Source of the DNA: CAJCIT01 sp963771305
Lineage (GTDB): Bacteria; Acidobacteriota; Terriglobia; Bryobacterales; Bryobacteraceae
DNA length: 64,000 bases
Reading direction: 5' to 3'
Assembly: GCA_963771305.1 (NCBI GenBank)
Contig: CAVYTS010000026.1
Span: 186,001-250,000 of the forward strand
Below are positions 54,741 to 63,506 of the stretch, one piece after another; the stretch's first letter is position 1, and every line of letters begins with the position of its first letter. The notes below the pieces were generated by a model, which had not been told where the DNA came from, searched no databases, and saw only the letters and a list, made by a program, of their open reading frames with translations. The translations under genes and the position numbers were made by a program.

Positions 54741-55583
54741 ATGAAGGAACTCCTGAACGAGCTAGCTCCCGGCGAGCGGGATTGGCTTCTTGCGCGGGAA
54801 CTCGATCCGAAGCGGCTGCCTGCCCACATCGCCATCATTATGGACGGCAATGGCCGCTGGGCGCGCCAGCGAAACTTCCCCCGCATTATGGGGCATCGCG
54901 CGGGCGTTACGTCCGTGCGCACCGTCACCGAAACCTGTGCCAGGCTTGGAATCGAGGCGCTGACTCTTTATGCGTTCTCTGTTGAGAACTGGAAGCGGCC
55001 GCGCCACGAGGTGGAAGCCCTGTGGCGGCTGCTTCGACATTATCTGCGCCGCGAGCTTCCCACGCTCATGCGGAACGACATTCAACTGGTTGCCATCGGC
55101 CGCCTTGAATCGCTCCCGGCGGCTGTTCAGGATGAGTTGTCGAGCGTGATGGAAAAAACTGCTTCTAATCGCGGCATGCGTTTGAACCTCGCGATTAACT
55201 ACGGTGGCCGCACCGAATTGGTGGACGCAGTCAATGCGATGATCGATGGCGCTCGCCTGGAAGGCACGCTCGATTCGCTCGAAGTGAATGAAGAAACCAT
55301 CTCTGCCTATCTCTACACGGCCGGCGTGCGTGATCCCGACCTCCTGATTCGAACCTCGGGCGAGATGCGCGTCAGCAACTTCCTTCTCTGGCAGATCGCG
55401 TATGCAGAGATCTTCGTGACCAACACGCTCTGGCCCGACTTTGGACGGACGGAGTTGCTCGAAGCGGTCCTCGATTACCAACAACGCGACCGGCGTTTTG
55501 GCGGCGTTACCCGCACTACGGCCTCGCCTGTCGAGGAAGAAGATCCGCTCCTGCTCGAAGAACTCGAACTGCCTCTGCGCTAA
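54741..55583 (+). CDS. uppS: Isoprenyl (undecaprenyl) diphosphate synthase
   Basis: The 280-residue cis-prenyltransferase has HIAIIMDGNGRWARQRNFPR with catalytic Asp35, GHRAGVTSVRTVTETCARLG, LTLYAFSVENWKRP, NLAINYGGRTELVDA and RDPDLLIRTSGEMRVSNFLL...AYAEIFVTNTLWPDF. It makes the C55 lipid carrier for peptidoglycan and LPS assembly. It has an extra N-terminal stretch of about 28 residues and an acidic tail. It precedes cdsA by 46 bp, as in many bacteria. Confidence 0.94.
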   Translation: MKELLNELAPGERDWLLARELDPKRLPAHIAIIMDGNGRWARQRNFPRIMGHRAGVTSVRTVTETCARLGIEALTLYAFSVENWKRPRHEVEALWRLLRHYLRRELPTLMRNDIQLVAIGRLESLPAAVQDELSSVMEKTASNRGMRLNLAINYGGRTELVDAVNAMIDGARLEGTLDSLEVNEETISAYLYTAGVRDPDLLIRTSGEMRVSNFLLWQIAYAEIFVTNTLWPDFGRTELLEAVLDYQQRDRRFGGVTRTTASPVEEEDPLLLEELELPLR

Positions 55584-55629
55584 TGTCAGAGCGTAGCGCT
55601 GCCTGCGCTCGGAGCCGATACAGACCATC

Positions 55630-56418
55630 ATGAAGCGGGTCATCACCGCCATTCTCCTGGCCATTGCTGCCACGTATCTGATTTTTTGGGCGCAAGGCTG
55701 GGTGTTTCTGGCCGCCGCAACTGCCATCGGTGTCATCGGTTACCGGGAGTATTCTGGCCTGGTCGAAGGCCACGGAATTCCACGCCCGGGCATCTTTGGT
55801 CTGCTGGCCGGCCTCGTGGTCCTGCTGGCTCCTCCGCAACATAACCTGCCCTTGCTAGGACTCAGCCTGCTCACTGTGCTGGCCTTGGCGACGGCCCTCC
55901 GCTACGACAACTTGCGAGATGTTCTGCCGCAAGTAGCCGCGGCCTTTCTCGGCGGACTTTATACATTTGCCCCTTGGCGCTTCGCAGATCTATTGCGGAG
56001 TGAGAGCCCTTACTGGCTGTTCTTTGCCCTTTCGATTTGCTGGGTCGGTGACACGGCCGCTTTCTATGTAGGGCGTCGTTTTGGAAAACATCGCATGGCG
56101 CCGGTGGTGAGCCCGAAGAAGAGCTGGGAGGGCGCCATCGGCTCCGTGGTCGGCTCGGTGATCTATGGCGTAGCCTTCATGCATTACTTCGTACCCGATG
56201 CGCCTTCCTGGCAGATTGCACTGATGGCGGTTGCCGGGAACATTGCGGGCCAGTTCGGCGATCTAGCCGAATCGGCCATGAAACGCGGCGCCGGCGTCAA
56301 AGACAGTGGAACGATTCTGCCCGGCCATGGAGGACTGCTCGACCGCATCGACGCGGGATTGTTCTCGCTGCCGGTAGTTTACCTGTGCGTCGCGGCGCAG
56401 AAGGATCTGCTGTTTTAG
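55630..56418 (+). CDS. cdsA: Phosphatidate cytidylyltransferase
   Basis: The 262-residue membrane enzyme has about eight helices and the CDP-alcohol signature region: WVGDTAAFYVGRRFGKHRMA, PVVSPKKSWEGAIGSVVGS, GNIAGQFGDLAESAMKRGAG, VKDSGTILPGHGGLLDRIDA. It makes CDP-diacylglycerol for phospholipid synthesis. Its stop overlaps by 4 nt the stop of the convergent VWA gene. Confidence 0.94.
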   Translation: MKRVITAILLAIAATYLIFWAQGWVFLAAATAIGVIGYREYSGLVEGHGIPRPGIFGLLAGLVVLLAPPQHNLPLLGLSLLTVLALATALRYDNLRDVLPQVAAAFLGGLYTFAPWRFADLLRSESPYWLFFALSICWVGDTAAFYVGRRFGKHRMAPVVSPKKSWEGAIGSVVGSVIYGVAFMHYFVPDAPSWQIALMAVAGNIAGQFGDLAESAMKRGAGVKDSGTILPGHGGLLDRIDAGLFSLPVVYLCVAAQKDLLF

Positions 56419-57653
56419 TGAATCGTTCTGGTCTTGCGGTTCATGTAGTCCAGCAGTAGATACTGCCCCAGCGTGTAGGGAGTGGTGAAATAGGCCTTGC
56501 CCTGGCACATTTCGGTTACCTTCTGAACGAACTGCACCAAGCCGTAGTCGCTTGCCAGCATGAAGGTGTTGATCAGGACGCCTTGTCTCTTGCAGCGGGC
56601 GACTTCTTCAAATGTCCGGCTCAACACCAGCGGGTCCAAGCCGAAGGCGTTTTTGTAAATCCGGCCGTCTTCGAGGGTCAGGGCAGAAGGCTTGCCGTCC
56701 GTGATCATGATGATCTGCTTCATGTCCTTCCTCTCCGCCGCCAATATCCGCTGCGCCAGAATGAGGCCGTCGCGGGTGTTGGTGTAATACGGCCCAACTT
56801 GCACGCGGGCCAATTCCGAGACGCGAACTTCCTCGGCGGAGTCGTGGAACAGAACGCAGCGCAATGAATCACCTGGGTATTGGGTTCGGATCAAATGCGA
56901 AAGCGCCATCGCCACTTTCTTGGCGGGCGTGAAACGATCTTCGCCATACAGGATCATGCTGTGGCTGCAATCAAGCATCAGCACCGTCGCGCAGGAACTC
57001 TGATACTCGGCTTGATGCACGTGCAAATCGGAATACTCCAGTTCCAGCGGGAGCTTCAATCCCTCGCGCTGCATGGCGGAAAACAGCGTCGCGCTGATGT
57101 CCAGGTTCATCGTGTCCCCAAAGCTGTACAGCTTGGAGCCTCCGCTGGAGTCGATGCCGGTTGCCAACTCGCGCGTATCGTGTGCCCCAAAACTCGACTT
57201 ACCAAGCGAGCCGAGGAGATCCTTCAGGGTCTTGAAGCCAAGAAAGTCGATCGCCTTATCGGTGACTTCGAAGTGCATCTCCGTTTGCGGTCCGCCCTCT
57301 TTGCCAGGCGCGGTGGGATCGTCGGGGGGCTGGCCTTCGGTGTTGATATAGCCGGACTCTTCGAGTTTTTCCATCAGGCGCTGAATCAGCTTTTCGCGCT
57401 GCTGGGCCGACATCTGTTGCAGTCGCTGGCGAATCTCTTCAGCCCGCTCCTGGTCGAACATCTCACCTGATTCGAGCGCCCGTTCGATGGCTTGCTTCAG
57501 ATTCTCCAGCGTGTGCTGGTTCATCTCTGAAAACTGCATATACGGATCCTGAAATCCGCTCTCCAGCAGGAAGTCGGAAAGAGCCTTAAGCAGATCTTCG
57601 ACATCGACTCCGAGGTCTTCTTCCGAAAAGCGCGAGTATGAGATCCACTTCAT
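56415..57653 (-). CDS. VWA-domain protein partnering a MoxR-type ATPase
   Basis: The 412-residue protein has a helical, charged N-terminal half (YMQFSEMNQHTLENLKQAIE; QRLQQMSAQQREKLIQRLME). A von Willebrand factor A domain follows, with a full MIDAS: Asp228-x-Ser230-x-Ser232 in VLMLDCSHSMILYGEDRF, plus Thr and Asp in QIIMITDGKPSALT. It is cytoplasmic with no signal peptide. It follows the MoxR-like ATPase gene by 45 bp, the usual pairing in which the ATPase and VWA protein remodel or activate a partner enzyme. The client is not identifiable here. Confidence 0.88.
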   Translation of the reverse strand: MKWISYSRFSEEDLGVDVEDLLKALSDFLLESGFQDPYMQFSEMNQHTLENLKQAIERALESGEMFDQERAEEIRQRLQQMSAQQREKLIQRLMEKLEESGYINTEGQPPDDPTAPGKEGGPQTEMHFEVTDKAIDFLGFKTLKDLLGSLGKSSFGAHDTRELATGIDSSGGSKLYSFGDTMNLDISATLFSAMQREGLKLPLELEYSDLHVHQAEYQSSCATVLMLDCSHSMILYGEDRFTPAKKVAMALSHLIRTQYPGDSLRCVLFHDSAEEVRVSELARVQVGPYYTNTRDGLILAQRILAAERKDMKQIIMITDGKPSALTLEDGRIYKNAFGLDPLVLSRTFEEVARCKRQGVLINTFMLASDYGLVQFVQKVTEMCQGKAYFTTPYTLGQYLLLDYMNRKTRTIH

Positions 57654-57698
57654 GATCGGTAATCCAGCGGGTCCGCGAGTCTGAAATTCGCGCTTGCC

Positions 57699-59216
57699 CT
57701 AATTGAGGTTGCGCCGGCCTCCGCCGCCACCGCGGCGCGGATCGTTTCCACCCCGGCGGAAATCTTCGTTGCGCTCTTCGCGAGGCGCTCGCTCTCCGGC
57801 TACGAACTCATGTTCCTCATTGCGGCTGATGCGTTTCTGTGCATAGAGACCTTCCAGGATGAATTCCGCGGCCGAAGCACGAAGCGCGTCGCTGCCGCCT
57901 TCTCCCACTCCCAACTTGCCGATGAATTCGAACAGGTCCTGAATCTTCGATAATTGCTTTACCAGATCGTGCGACGAAATGGTTTCGCCCAGCCGCAGTG
58001 AACCGCCCATCTCAAACCACTGCACGACTTGCCGGAGATTCACGCCGTCGAAATAGCCGTTGAAAACTTTTCCCACGGCAGTGCGAATCAGTTCACGTGC
58101 GATGACGTCTCCACCTTTCAGCTCACCCTCATATTCCAGTTCGAGTTTTCCGGTGATGGAGGGAAGAGCCGCATACAGGTCGAGCACTCGGGGAACCGCC
58201 TCCGCGTCCTTGGCTCGGAGCGCTCGCCGTTCCGCATTGGAAATGGCGTTCTCCAGCACCGTGATTGGTAGTCTCTGTGATACGCCCGATCGCTTATCGA
58301 CGCGTTTGTCCTCGCGCGCCAGGAATGCAACCTGCTCCACGACTTCGCGAATGTACTGGGGCACCTCGACGGGAACCGGCGATTTGCGCTTCAACCAGGC
58401 TTCCTGCTCCGTAATGGCGATGCCTTGCTCTAACGCCTGCGGATAGTGAGTCCGGATCTCGCTGCCGATCCGATCTTTCAGAGGAGTGATAATCTTTCCG
58501 CGCGCAGTATAGTCTTCCGGGTTCGCGGTGAACACCAGCATCAGGTCGAGGGGCAGACGGATGGGGTAACCCTTAATCTGGACGTCGCCCTCCTGCATGA
58601 TGTTGAACAAGCCCACTTGCACTTTGCCCGCCAGGTCAGGCAGTTCGTTGATCACGAAGAGGCCCCGGTTGGCTCGCGGCAACAGTCCGTAATGAATAGT
58701 CAGCTCGTCGGAGATGGTCTGGCCGGTGCGCGCAGCTTTGATCGGATCGATGTCTCCAATCATGTCGGCGATGGTCACGTCCGGCGTGGCCAGCTTTTCA
58801 ACGTAGCGTTCCTCCGCTTTCACCCAGGCAATCGGCGTCTCGTCACCTTGGACGGCCACTAGTTCCTTGCAGCGCTTGCAAATCGGCCGCAGGGGATGAT
58901 CCTTGATCTCACAGCCGGCGATGTAGGGCGTCAGCGGATCCAGCAGCCGGGTCAGCAGCCGCGCAATTCGCGTCTTGGCCTGCCCGCGCAGTCCCAGCAA
59001 GATGAAATTGTGCCGCGAAAGAATCGCGTTGGTGATTTGCGGCACGACGGTGTCTTCATAACCCATCACGCCGGGGAACAGGTTTTCACCGCGCTCCAGT
59101 TTGCAAATCAGGTTGATGCGCAATTCATCCTTGACGCTTCTCGTCTCATGTAAGTGCTCCGCAAAACGGCTGTGGCGGAGGGCGCCGAGGGTGTGGGGCA
59201 GGTCGGAAAGATTCAT
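57699..59216 (-). CDS. MoxR/magnesium-chelatase-like AAA+ ATPase with Cys cluster
   Basis: From ATG 59216 (505 residues) the ATPase has GVMGYEDTVVPQITNAILSR, an unusual P-loop GLRGQAKT (75-82, Ala replacing the Gly before Lys), Walker B region GLFVINELPDLAGKVQVGLF and VFTANPEDYTARGKIITPLK. An insert after the P-loop carries Cys102, Cys113 and Cys116 (GCEIKDHPLRPICKRCKELV), a possible zinc site. A C-terminal disordered Arg/Gly tail ends GGGGGRRNLN. The start choice is uncertain because the RBS is weak and the frame extends to 59336. It works with the following VWA gene. Confidence 0.86.
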   Translation of the reverse strand: MNLSDLPHTLGALRHSRFAEHLHETRSVKDELRINLICKLERGENLFPGVMGYEDTVVPQITNAILSRHNFILLGLRGQAKTRIARLLTRLLDPLTPYIAGCEIKDHPLRPICKRCKELVAVQGDETPIAWVKAEERYVEKLATPDVTIADMIGDIDPIKAARTGQTISDELTIHYGLLPRANRGLFVINELPDLAGKVQVGLFNIMQEGDVQIKGYPIRLPLDLMLVFTANPEDYTARGKIITPLKDRIGSEIRTHYPQALEQGIAITEQEAWLKRKSPVPVEVPQYIREVVEQVAFLAREDKRVDKRSGVSQRLPITVLENAISNAERRALRAKDAEAVPRVLDLYAALPSITGKLELEYEGELKGGDVIARELIRTAVGKVFNGYFDGVNLRQVVQWFEMGGSLRLGETISSHDLVKQLSKIQDLFEFIGKLGVGEGGSDALRASAAEFILEGLYAQKRISRNEEHEFVAGERAPREERNEDFRRGGNDPRRGGGGGRRNLN

Positions 59217-59453
59217 GAGCAAACCAGCGCGGGGCAACTCAACTCGACGCGGGATCCGCATCCGCGACATCGATGGCATCCCGATAAAACCGATTCTAGC
59301 AGCGTGTTTTCGAGCAGGCGTTTGAAGCGCTTCCAAAAGATCGGGCCGCGCTGCCGTTCAGTTGTGATATGTTCTCGAAGTCAAACGCGCAATGTGATTT
59401 GGGTTTTGGGGACGTGCGGGTCTTAATCCGTGAAACGACAGGATTCAACCTCG

Positions 59454-60251
59454 ATGGACTTCCAACTGAATTGGCGGAAGCTCCAGCAGATGGGACTTAA
59501 CGCGTACGAGGCGCGCTCATACCTGGTGCTGGTGGGGCATCCGCGCTTTAAGGCGCTGGAACTTGCTGCCCGATCGCATGTTCCCCGACAGAAGATCTAC
59601 GAGGTGCTCGACAGCCTGGTAGAAAAAGGCTTCGCTCAGGTGATTCAAGAGAAGACCAAGCTGTTCTCCGCGGTTGACCCCAGTCTGGCGATCCCGGGGT
59701 ACTTGGCTCGCCGCAACAAGGCGTTGCAAAACGAGGTTACGGAGCAAGCGCGTCTGGCGACCGGCCTCATACAGGATCTTCGTGAGGCCTTTGAAGAAGG
59801 GCAGGGCGGTCGCGGCACACTGGACTTCTTGAATCTGGTGAACGATCCCACCCAGACGGCACTTCACTATCGCCGCATGCTGGCCAATGCCCGGCATTCC
59901 TACGCAGAGTTCTCCAGGCCTCCCTTCGCCGTTGATCCGCTGGATGAGCAATTGGTTCGCGAAGCCAATGCGCGCGGTGTGGCCTGCCGCCTTCTGATTG
60001 AGGCCGGACCGATCGACCTGGAACATCGCGAGCGGCTCAACGATTACAAGAACGCCGGCATCGAGATTCGGTTTTCTGAGAAGCTTCCTTTGAAACTGGC
60101 GCTATTCGACCAGAAATGCGGCTTGGTGGCTTTGCTAGATCCCGTCCTGACGCGCCCGGCGTGGACTGCAGTCGTGTTTGAGCACGAAGGCTTCGCCGAG
60201 GGCATGAGCGGATTGTTCGAGAATTATTGGTGTCGCGGGCGAAAGGCCTGA
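59454..60251 (+). CDS. TrmB-family transcriptional regulator
   Basis: Residues 1-70 from ATG 59454 form the TrmB winged helix: WRKLQQMGLNAYEARSYLVL, ALELAARSHVPRQKIYEVLD and SLVEKGFAQVIQEKTKLFSA. A coiled coil (about 85-115) and a PLD-like effector domain follow (YRRMLANARHSYAEFSRPPF; ALFDQKCGLVALLDPVLTRP). TrmB proteins sense sugars or small molecules. It is divergent from the MoxR gene, 237 bp apart, and could regulate it. GTG 59430 is an alternative start. Confidence 0.85.
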   Translation: MDFQLNWRKLQQMGLNAYEARSYLVLVGHPRFKALELAARSHVPRQKIYEVLDSLVEKGFAQVIQEKTKLFSAVDPSLAIPGYLARRNKALQNEVTEQARLATGLIQDLREAFEEGQGGRGTLDFLNLVNDPTQTALHYRRMLANARHSYAEFSRPPFAVDPLDEQLVREANARGVACRLLIEAGPIDLEHRERLNDYKNAGIEIRFSEKLPLKLALFDQKCGLVALLDPVLTRPAWTAVVFEHEGFAEGMSGLFENYWCRGRKA

Positions 60252-60309
60252 GGGGCGTGGCGGGGTACTGAATCAGTAGTGAACCGGGCTCTGTGGTATG
60301 GTGTTCGGT

Positions 60310-60582
60310 ATGGCGACCACCAAAATCACCGTCACGCTGAACGAGGATCAGGTCAGCGAAATCCGCGCCCTCGTAGCGGCAGGGCAGGCAGCGAACGTTT
60401 CGGCCTTCGTACAGCACGCCGTTGGTGTTGCTCTTCACGATGCGGCAGGATGGAAGGAGATGCTGGAGGACGCATTGCAGCAAACGGGTGGACCGTTAAC
60501 CAAGAAAGAACGCGCTTGGGCTGATGGGCTTCTCTCTCCTCCGGAGCGAAGGAGGGGTGCAAAGAAAGGAAAGGCTGCGTGA
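60310..60582 (+). CDS. Antitoxin partner of a PIN toxin
   Basis: ATG 60310 gives 90 residues: MATTKITVTLNEDQVSEIRA, LVAAGQAANVSAFVQHAVGV, then ALHDAAGWKEMLEDALQQTG and a basic tail. The first 45 residues are a ribbon-helix-helix DNA-binding fold as in ParD/CopG antitoxins. The tail would block the toxin. The toxin start overlaps its end by 4 nt (GTGA), so the pair is coupled. Confidence 0.82.
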   Translation: MATTKITVTLNEDQVSEIRALVAAGQAANVSAFVQHAVGVALHDAAGWKEMLEDALQQTGGPLTKKERAWADGLLSPPERRRGAKKGKAA

Positions 60583-60956
60583 CCGGCGTCACCTTCGACG
60601 CTGGCGGTCTGATTGCATTGGACCGGAATAATCGGCGGGTGCTCGCATTGATCGCACGCGCCACAGAGCTCGGGGTGCGGATCACGGTCCCAGCAACGGC
60701 GCTGGCGCAGGCGATTCGCAATCCTGCCCGGCAGGCGAGGCTCTCGCGGCTCATTCGACAAGCCGGTACAGACCTCGTTGCGCTCAATGGGCCGGACGCG
60801 ACGGCTGTGGGCCTGCTATTGGCGCGAGCCGGGACGTCCGACATCGTCGATGCCCATGTCGTCGTTTGTGCACAGAGAGCTGGCCAGTTTGTCGTCACCA
60901 GCGACGCAGCCAACCTCAGGCGAATCGCTCCCGAGATGCAACTGCTCGTCGTATGA
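60579..60956 (+). CDS. PIN-domain toxin
   Basis: The 125-residue PIN-like protein (GTG start) has TGVTFDAGGLIALDRNNRRV with the first acidic residue. VPATALAQAIRNPARQ and GTSDIVDAHVVVCAQRAGQF with the second acidic cluster follow, then VVTSDAANLRRI for the third. It should be an RNase silenced by the preceding RHH antitoxin. It is a different subgroup from the VapC at 30 kb, so the window holds two PIN toxin loci. It is convergent with the GH127 gene. Confidence 0.85.
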   Translation: MTGVTFDAGGLIALDRNNRRVLALIARATELGVRITVPATALAQAIRNPARQARLSRLIRQAGTDLVALNGPDATAVGLLLARAGTSDIVDAHVVVCAQRAGQFVVTSDAANLRRIAPEMQLLVV

Positions 60957-60985
60957 CAAGGTATTTCGAGGACACGCTCGCCCAT

Positions 60986-62825
60986 TCACTGCGGACCGCT
61001 GCGTTGCGTTTCGGGTTTCTTCAACCACACCCGATAGTTCTTCGCGTCGGCAAATGGAATCAGCACCAGCGGTTTCGGCTGGCCGTTGCTTTCCCCTCGC
61101 AACACGTACGCCTGTGATCCCAGCCATGTTCTGGGCAGAGTGGTCTTCGTATCCGCCAAGGTGAGCGCCTCCGCGGCAATCGAGGCGGGCCCGGCGTTGT
61201 CAAACTCCTTGAAGTCGGGATTCAAGGACCGCTCAAGTGCGAGCACCTGTGGCCCTCGCTGAATGGCTACAGAATCCGGATAGCTCACGCCTCCATTGAG
61301 GGCGCGGACAGTTAGATCCATGTTGATCTTCACCGTGTCGCCCTTGTGCCATTTGCGATTGAGAACCAGAAACTCTCCCGGCTTCCCTTCCACCGTCGTG
61401 CCTCCGACGGCAGCCACGTAGCTGTTGGTCCAGGAGGGTACGCGCAGTCGAAGTGGGAAGTGAATATCCCGCTCCGGCTCGACGTGGACCAAGACTTCGC
61501 CACTCTCGGGATAGTTGGTCTCGACCAGTAATCGCACCGTTCCATGCGCTCTGGTCGTGAAACTTGCCATGCCTTGCGTGTAGAGCAATATGGCATACCC
61601 GGGCCCTAACCGCCCCCAGGTCGCCGCCGGAATCAGGGAGATGCCTCGCGGCTCGCTTGAGACGCAACAGTTGATTCCCGGCGTTGGCTTCTTTTGTCCA
61701 TTGAGCGGCGTGAAGTAGCAGATGTCCCCGGTTCTGACGTCCTGCGCGCCCAGCAACTGGTTGTAGACGGTGCGTTCGAGTTGTTCCGAATACTGCGCTT
61801 CGCCGGTGAGCCGGAAGAGTTCCAGCGTCAGCTGCATCCAAGTTACGGTGACACAACCTTCGCCTACATCAGCTTTTTCGTCTCCGGGTAGGACGAAGTC
61901 GCCTTGGAAATGTTCGCCGGAACTGCTGGTTCCTGTGATGTACAGCCGTTTGTCCCGTATGTCAGTCCACGCGGTTAGCACGGGCTTCAAATAGTCCTCG
62001 TCGCCGGTAATACGATAGAGTTCGGTGAGGCCCACCAGATTCGACAGCATCTCGTACGCTTTGGCGTTGGCCGTCTTGAACACGCTCCCGGTTTCGTTTA
62101 GCGACTGGATAATCTTGGGGCCATTGGTCTCATCCCAAGCGGATACCAGGTAGCGGCAGAACTTGAGATATCGCTCCTCGCCGGTCCAGTGATAGAGGTA
62201 CACCATCGGCTCCAGCACACTGGTGGCGGCCATTCCGACGTGCTCACCGCTCTGGATGATGTCCCGTTTTCCTGGGCCGAAGGTATTGACGAGCAGGTCG
62301 CCCACCTTTTCCGCGACATTCAGCGCGCTCTTGTCGCCGGTGACCCGGTAATACGCTAGCAAGCCGAGCATGTCGTATTTGTGGACCCACACGTCCCAAC
62401 TAGTCCATCGTTTGTCATCCGTATAAGTGCCGAGGTAGCCGTCGTCTTTTTGGGTTGCAATCAGCTCATGCGCTACGCGGTCCATCAGCACCTTGATGCC
62501 GTGGATCGTGCGTGTACTCCCAGGTGTTCGCCGCCGCATCCAGAAACTTTCCGGCGTGTTCGCCGATCCAGTCCTGCTTGCCGGGGCGGTTCTGGAATCC
62601 CTCGATCAGCCCTTTTTCGTCGACGCGGAGTAGCCGGCCCTCCAGGTTGATTCGCATGCGGTCTCCGAGCAGGCCGCCGATCTTCTCCTGGTCGAATTGC
62701 GCGGGATGATAAACATCAGCTACCGCGTAACCAGCTACGGGCTTCGGAAGAATAGCGGAATGGAGCGCCATCGGGGCGAGGAGGCACGTCGCTGGGAGTG
62801 CTTTGAGATGGTGAAAAGATCGCAT
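60986..62825 (-). pseudogene. GH127 glycosidase (beta-L-arabinofuranosidase family), one frameshift
   Basis: The N-terminal part (from about 62825) has a signal peptide and DRMRINLEGRLLRVDEKGLI, KQDWIGEHAGKFLDAAANTW. After about THDPR the match moves one frame to IKVLMDRVAHELIATQKDDG, which then continues to 60986. The shift is a one-base insertion near 62,500 (CCACGGCATC). The catalytic site of GH127 is kept: GEGCVTVTWMQL (Glu-x-Cys) and GINCCVSSEPRG (Cys-Cys). It would release beta-L-arabinofuranose from plant glycans. Apart from the indel it looks functional. Confidence 0.87.
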
Positions 62826-62894
62826 CGCTGGAACGTCTCCTATCTCATCTTCTCCCAGCCCTGGATGGTTTGCAGGCCACCGAGCGTACTCGGC

Positions 62895-63506
62895 TTAGCC
62901 TCGCAGTTGCGGCAACATCTCATCGGGGGTCGTGAACTGGATGGCTTGAATGCCAAGGGCGTGGGCCGCTCGGATGTTCTCCACGCGGTCGTCCAGGAAC
63001 AGCGTGTTTTCGGGCGCCGTCCCGATGCCCTCCAGGCAGTGCTGGTAGATCGCCGCGTCGGGCTTCGCCGAACGCACTTCGTACGAGAGCGTTACGTGAT
63101 CAAAATTGCGGAACCCGAAGCCTTCCAGCTTGATCGCCAGGCCCAGATCCTTGGGCATATTGGAAAGCACCGCAACGCGCTTTCCATCCGTCCGCAATTC
63201 GTCGACGAAATCGTACATCGCCCCATAGAACTTCATCCATGCTGCGCTGTCGTGGCCGATCAGTGAGTGAATGGTCGCGTCGTTGAGGGTCTTTCCGGCC
63301 TCTTTGCCGACGCCACGCCAGTACTCCACTCCCTCGATGTCGCCCCGGTCGTATGCTGCCCGGTCAGCCCAATAGAGCCGGTTGAATAGATCTACTGGAA
63401 TGCCGGCAATGCCAGCTAGCTGGTTCACGTCTTCCTTGGATTGATGCGCCACCAACACCCCGCCGTAATCAAAGATGACGCCGGCAAAGCCGTTAACGAG
63501 GCCCAT
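62895..63506 (-). CDS. HAD-superfamily hydrolase
   Basis: The 203-residue protein has HAD motif I GVIFDYGGVLVAHQ (nucleophile Asp; the second Asp is replaced by Gly), motif II AVLSNMPKD (Ser), motif III Lys in VRSAKPDAAIYQHCLEGIGT, and motif IV NTLFLDDRVENIRAAHALGI. A helical cap of type I lies in between. It resembles YihX-like haloacid dehalogenase/phosphatase proteins. The Gly at motif I +2 is common in the G-G-V-L subgroup. Its start overlaps the glycosyltransferase end by 14 nt. Confidence 0.87.
   Translation of the reverse strand: MGLVNGFAGVIFDYGGVLVAHQSKEDVNQLAGIAGIPVDLFNRLYWADRAAYDRGDIEGVEYWRGVGKEAGKTLNDATIHSLIGHDSAAWMKFYGAMYDFVDELRTDGKRVAVLSNMPKDLGLAIKLEGFGFRNFDHVTLSYEVRSAKPDAAIYQHCLEGIGTAPENTLFLDDRVENIRAAHALGIQAIQFTTPDEMLPQLRG

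Noticed and set aside
54762..55736. 324-codon frame antisense to uppS/cdsA
   Set aside because: Opposite two conserved genes, no RBS or domain.
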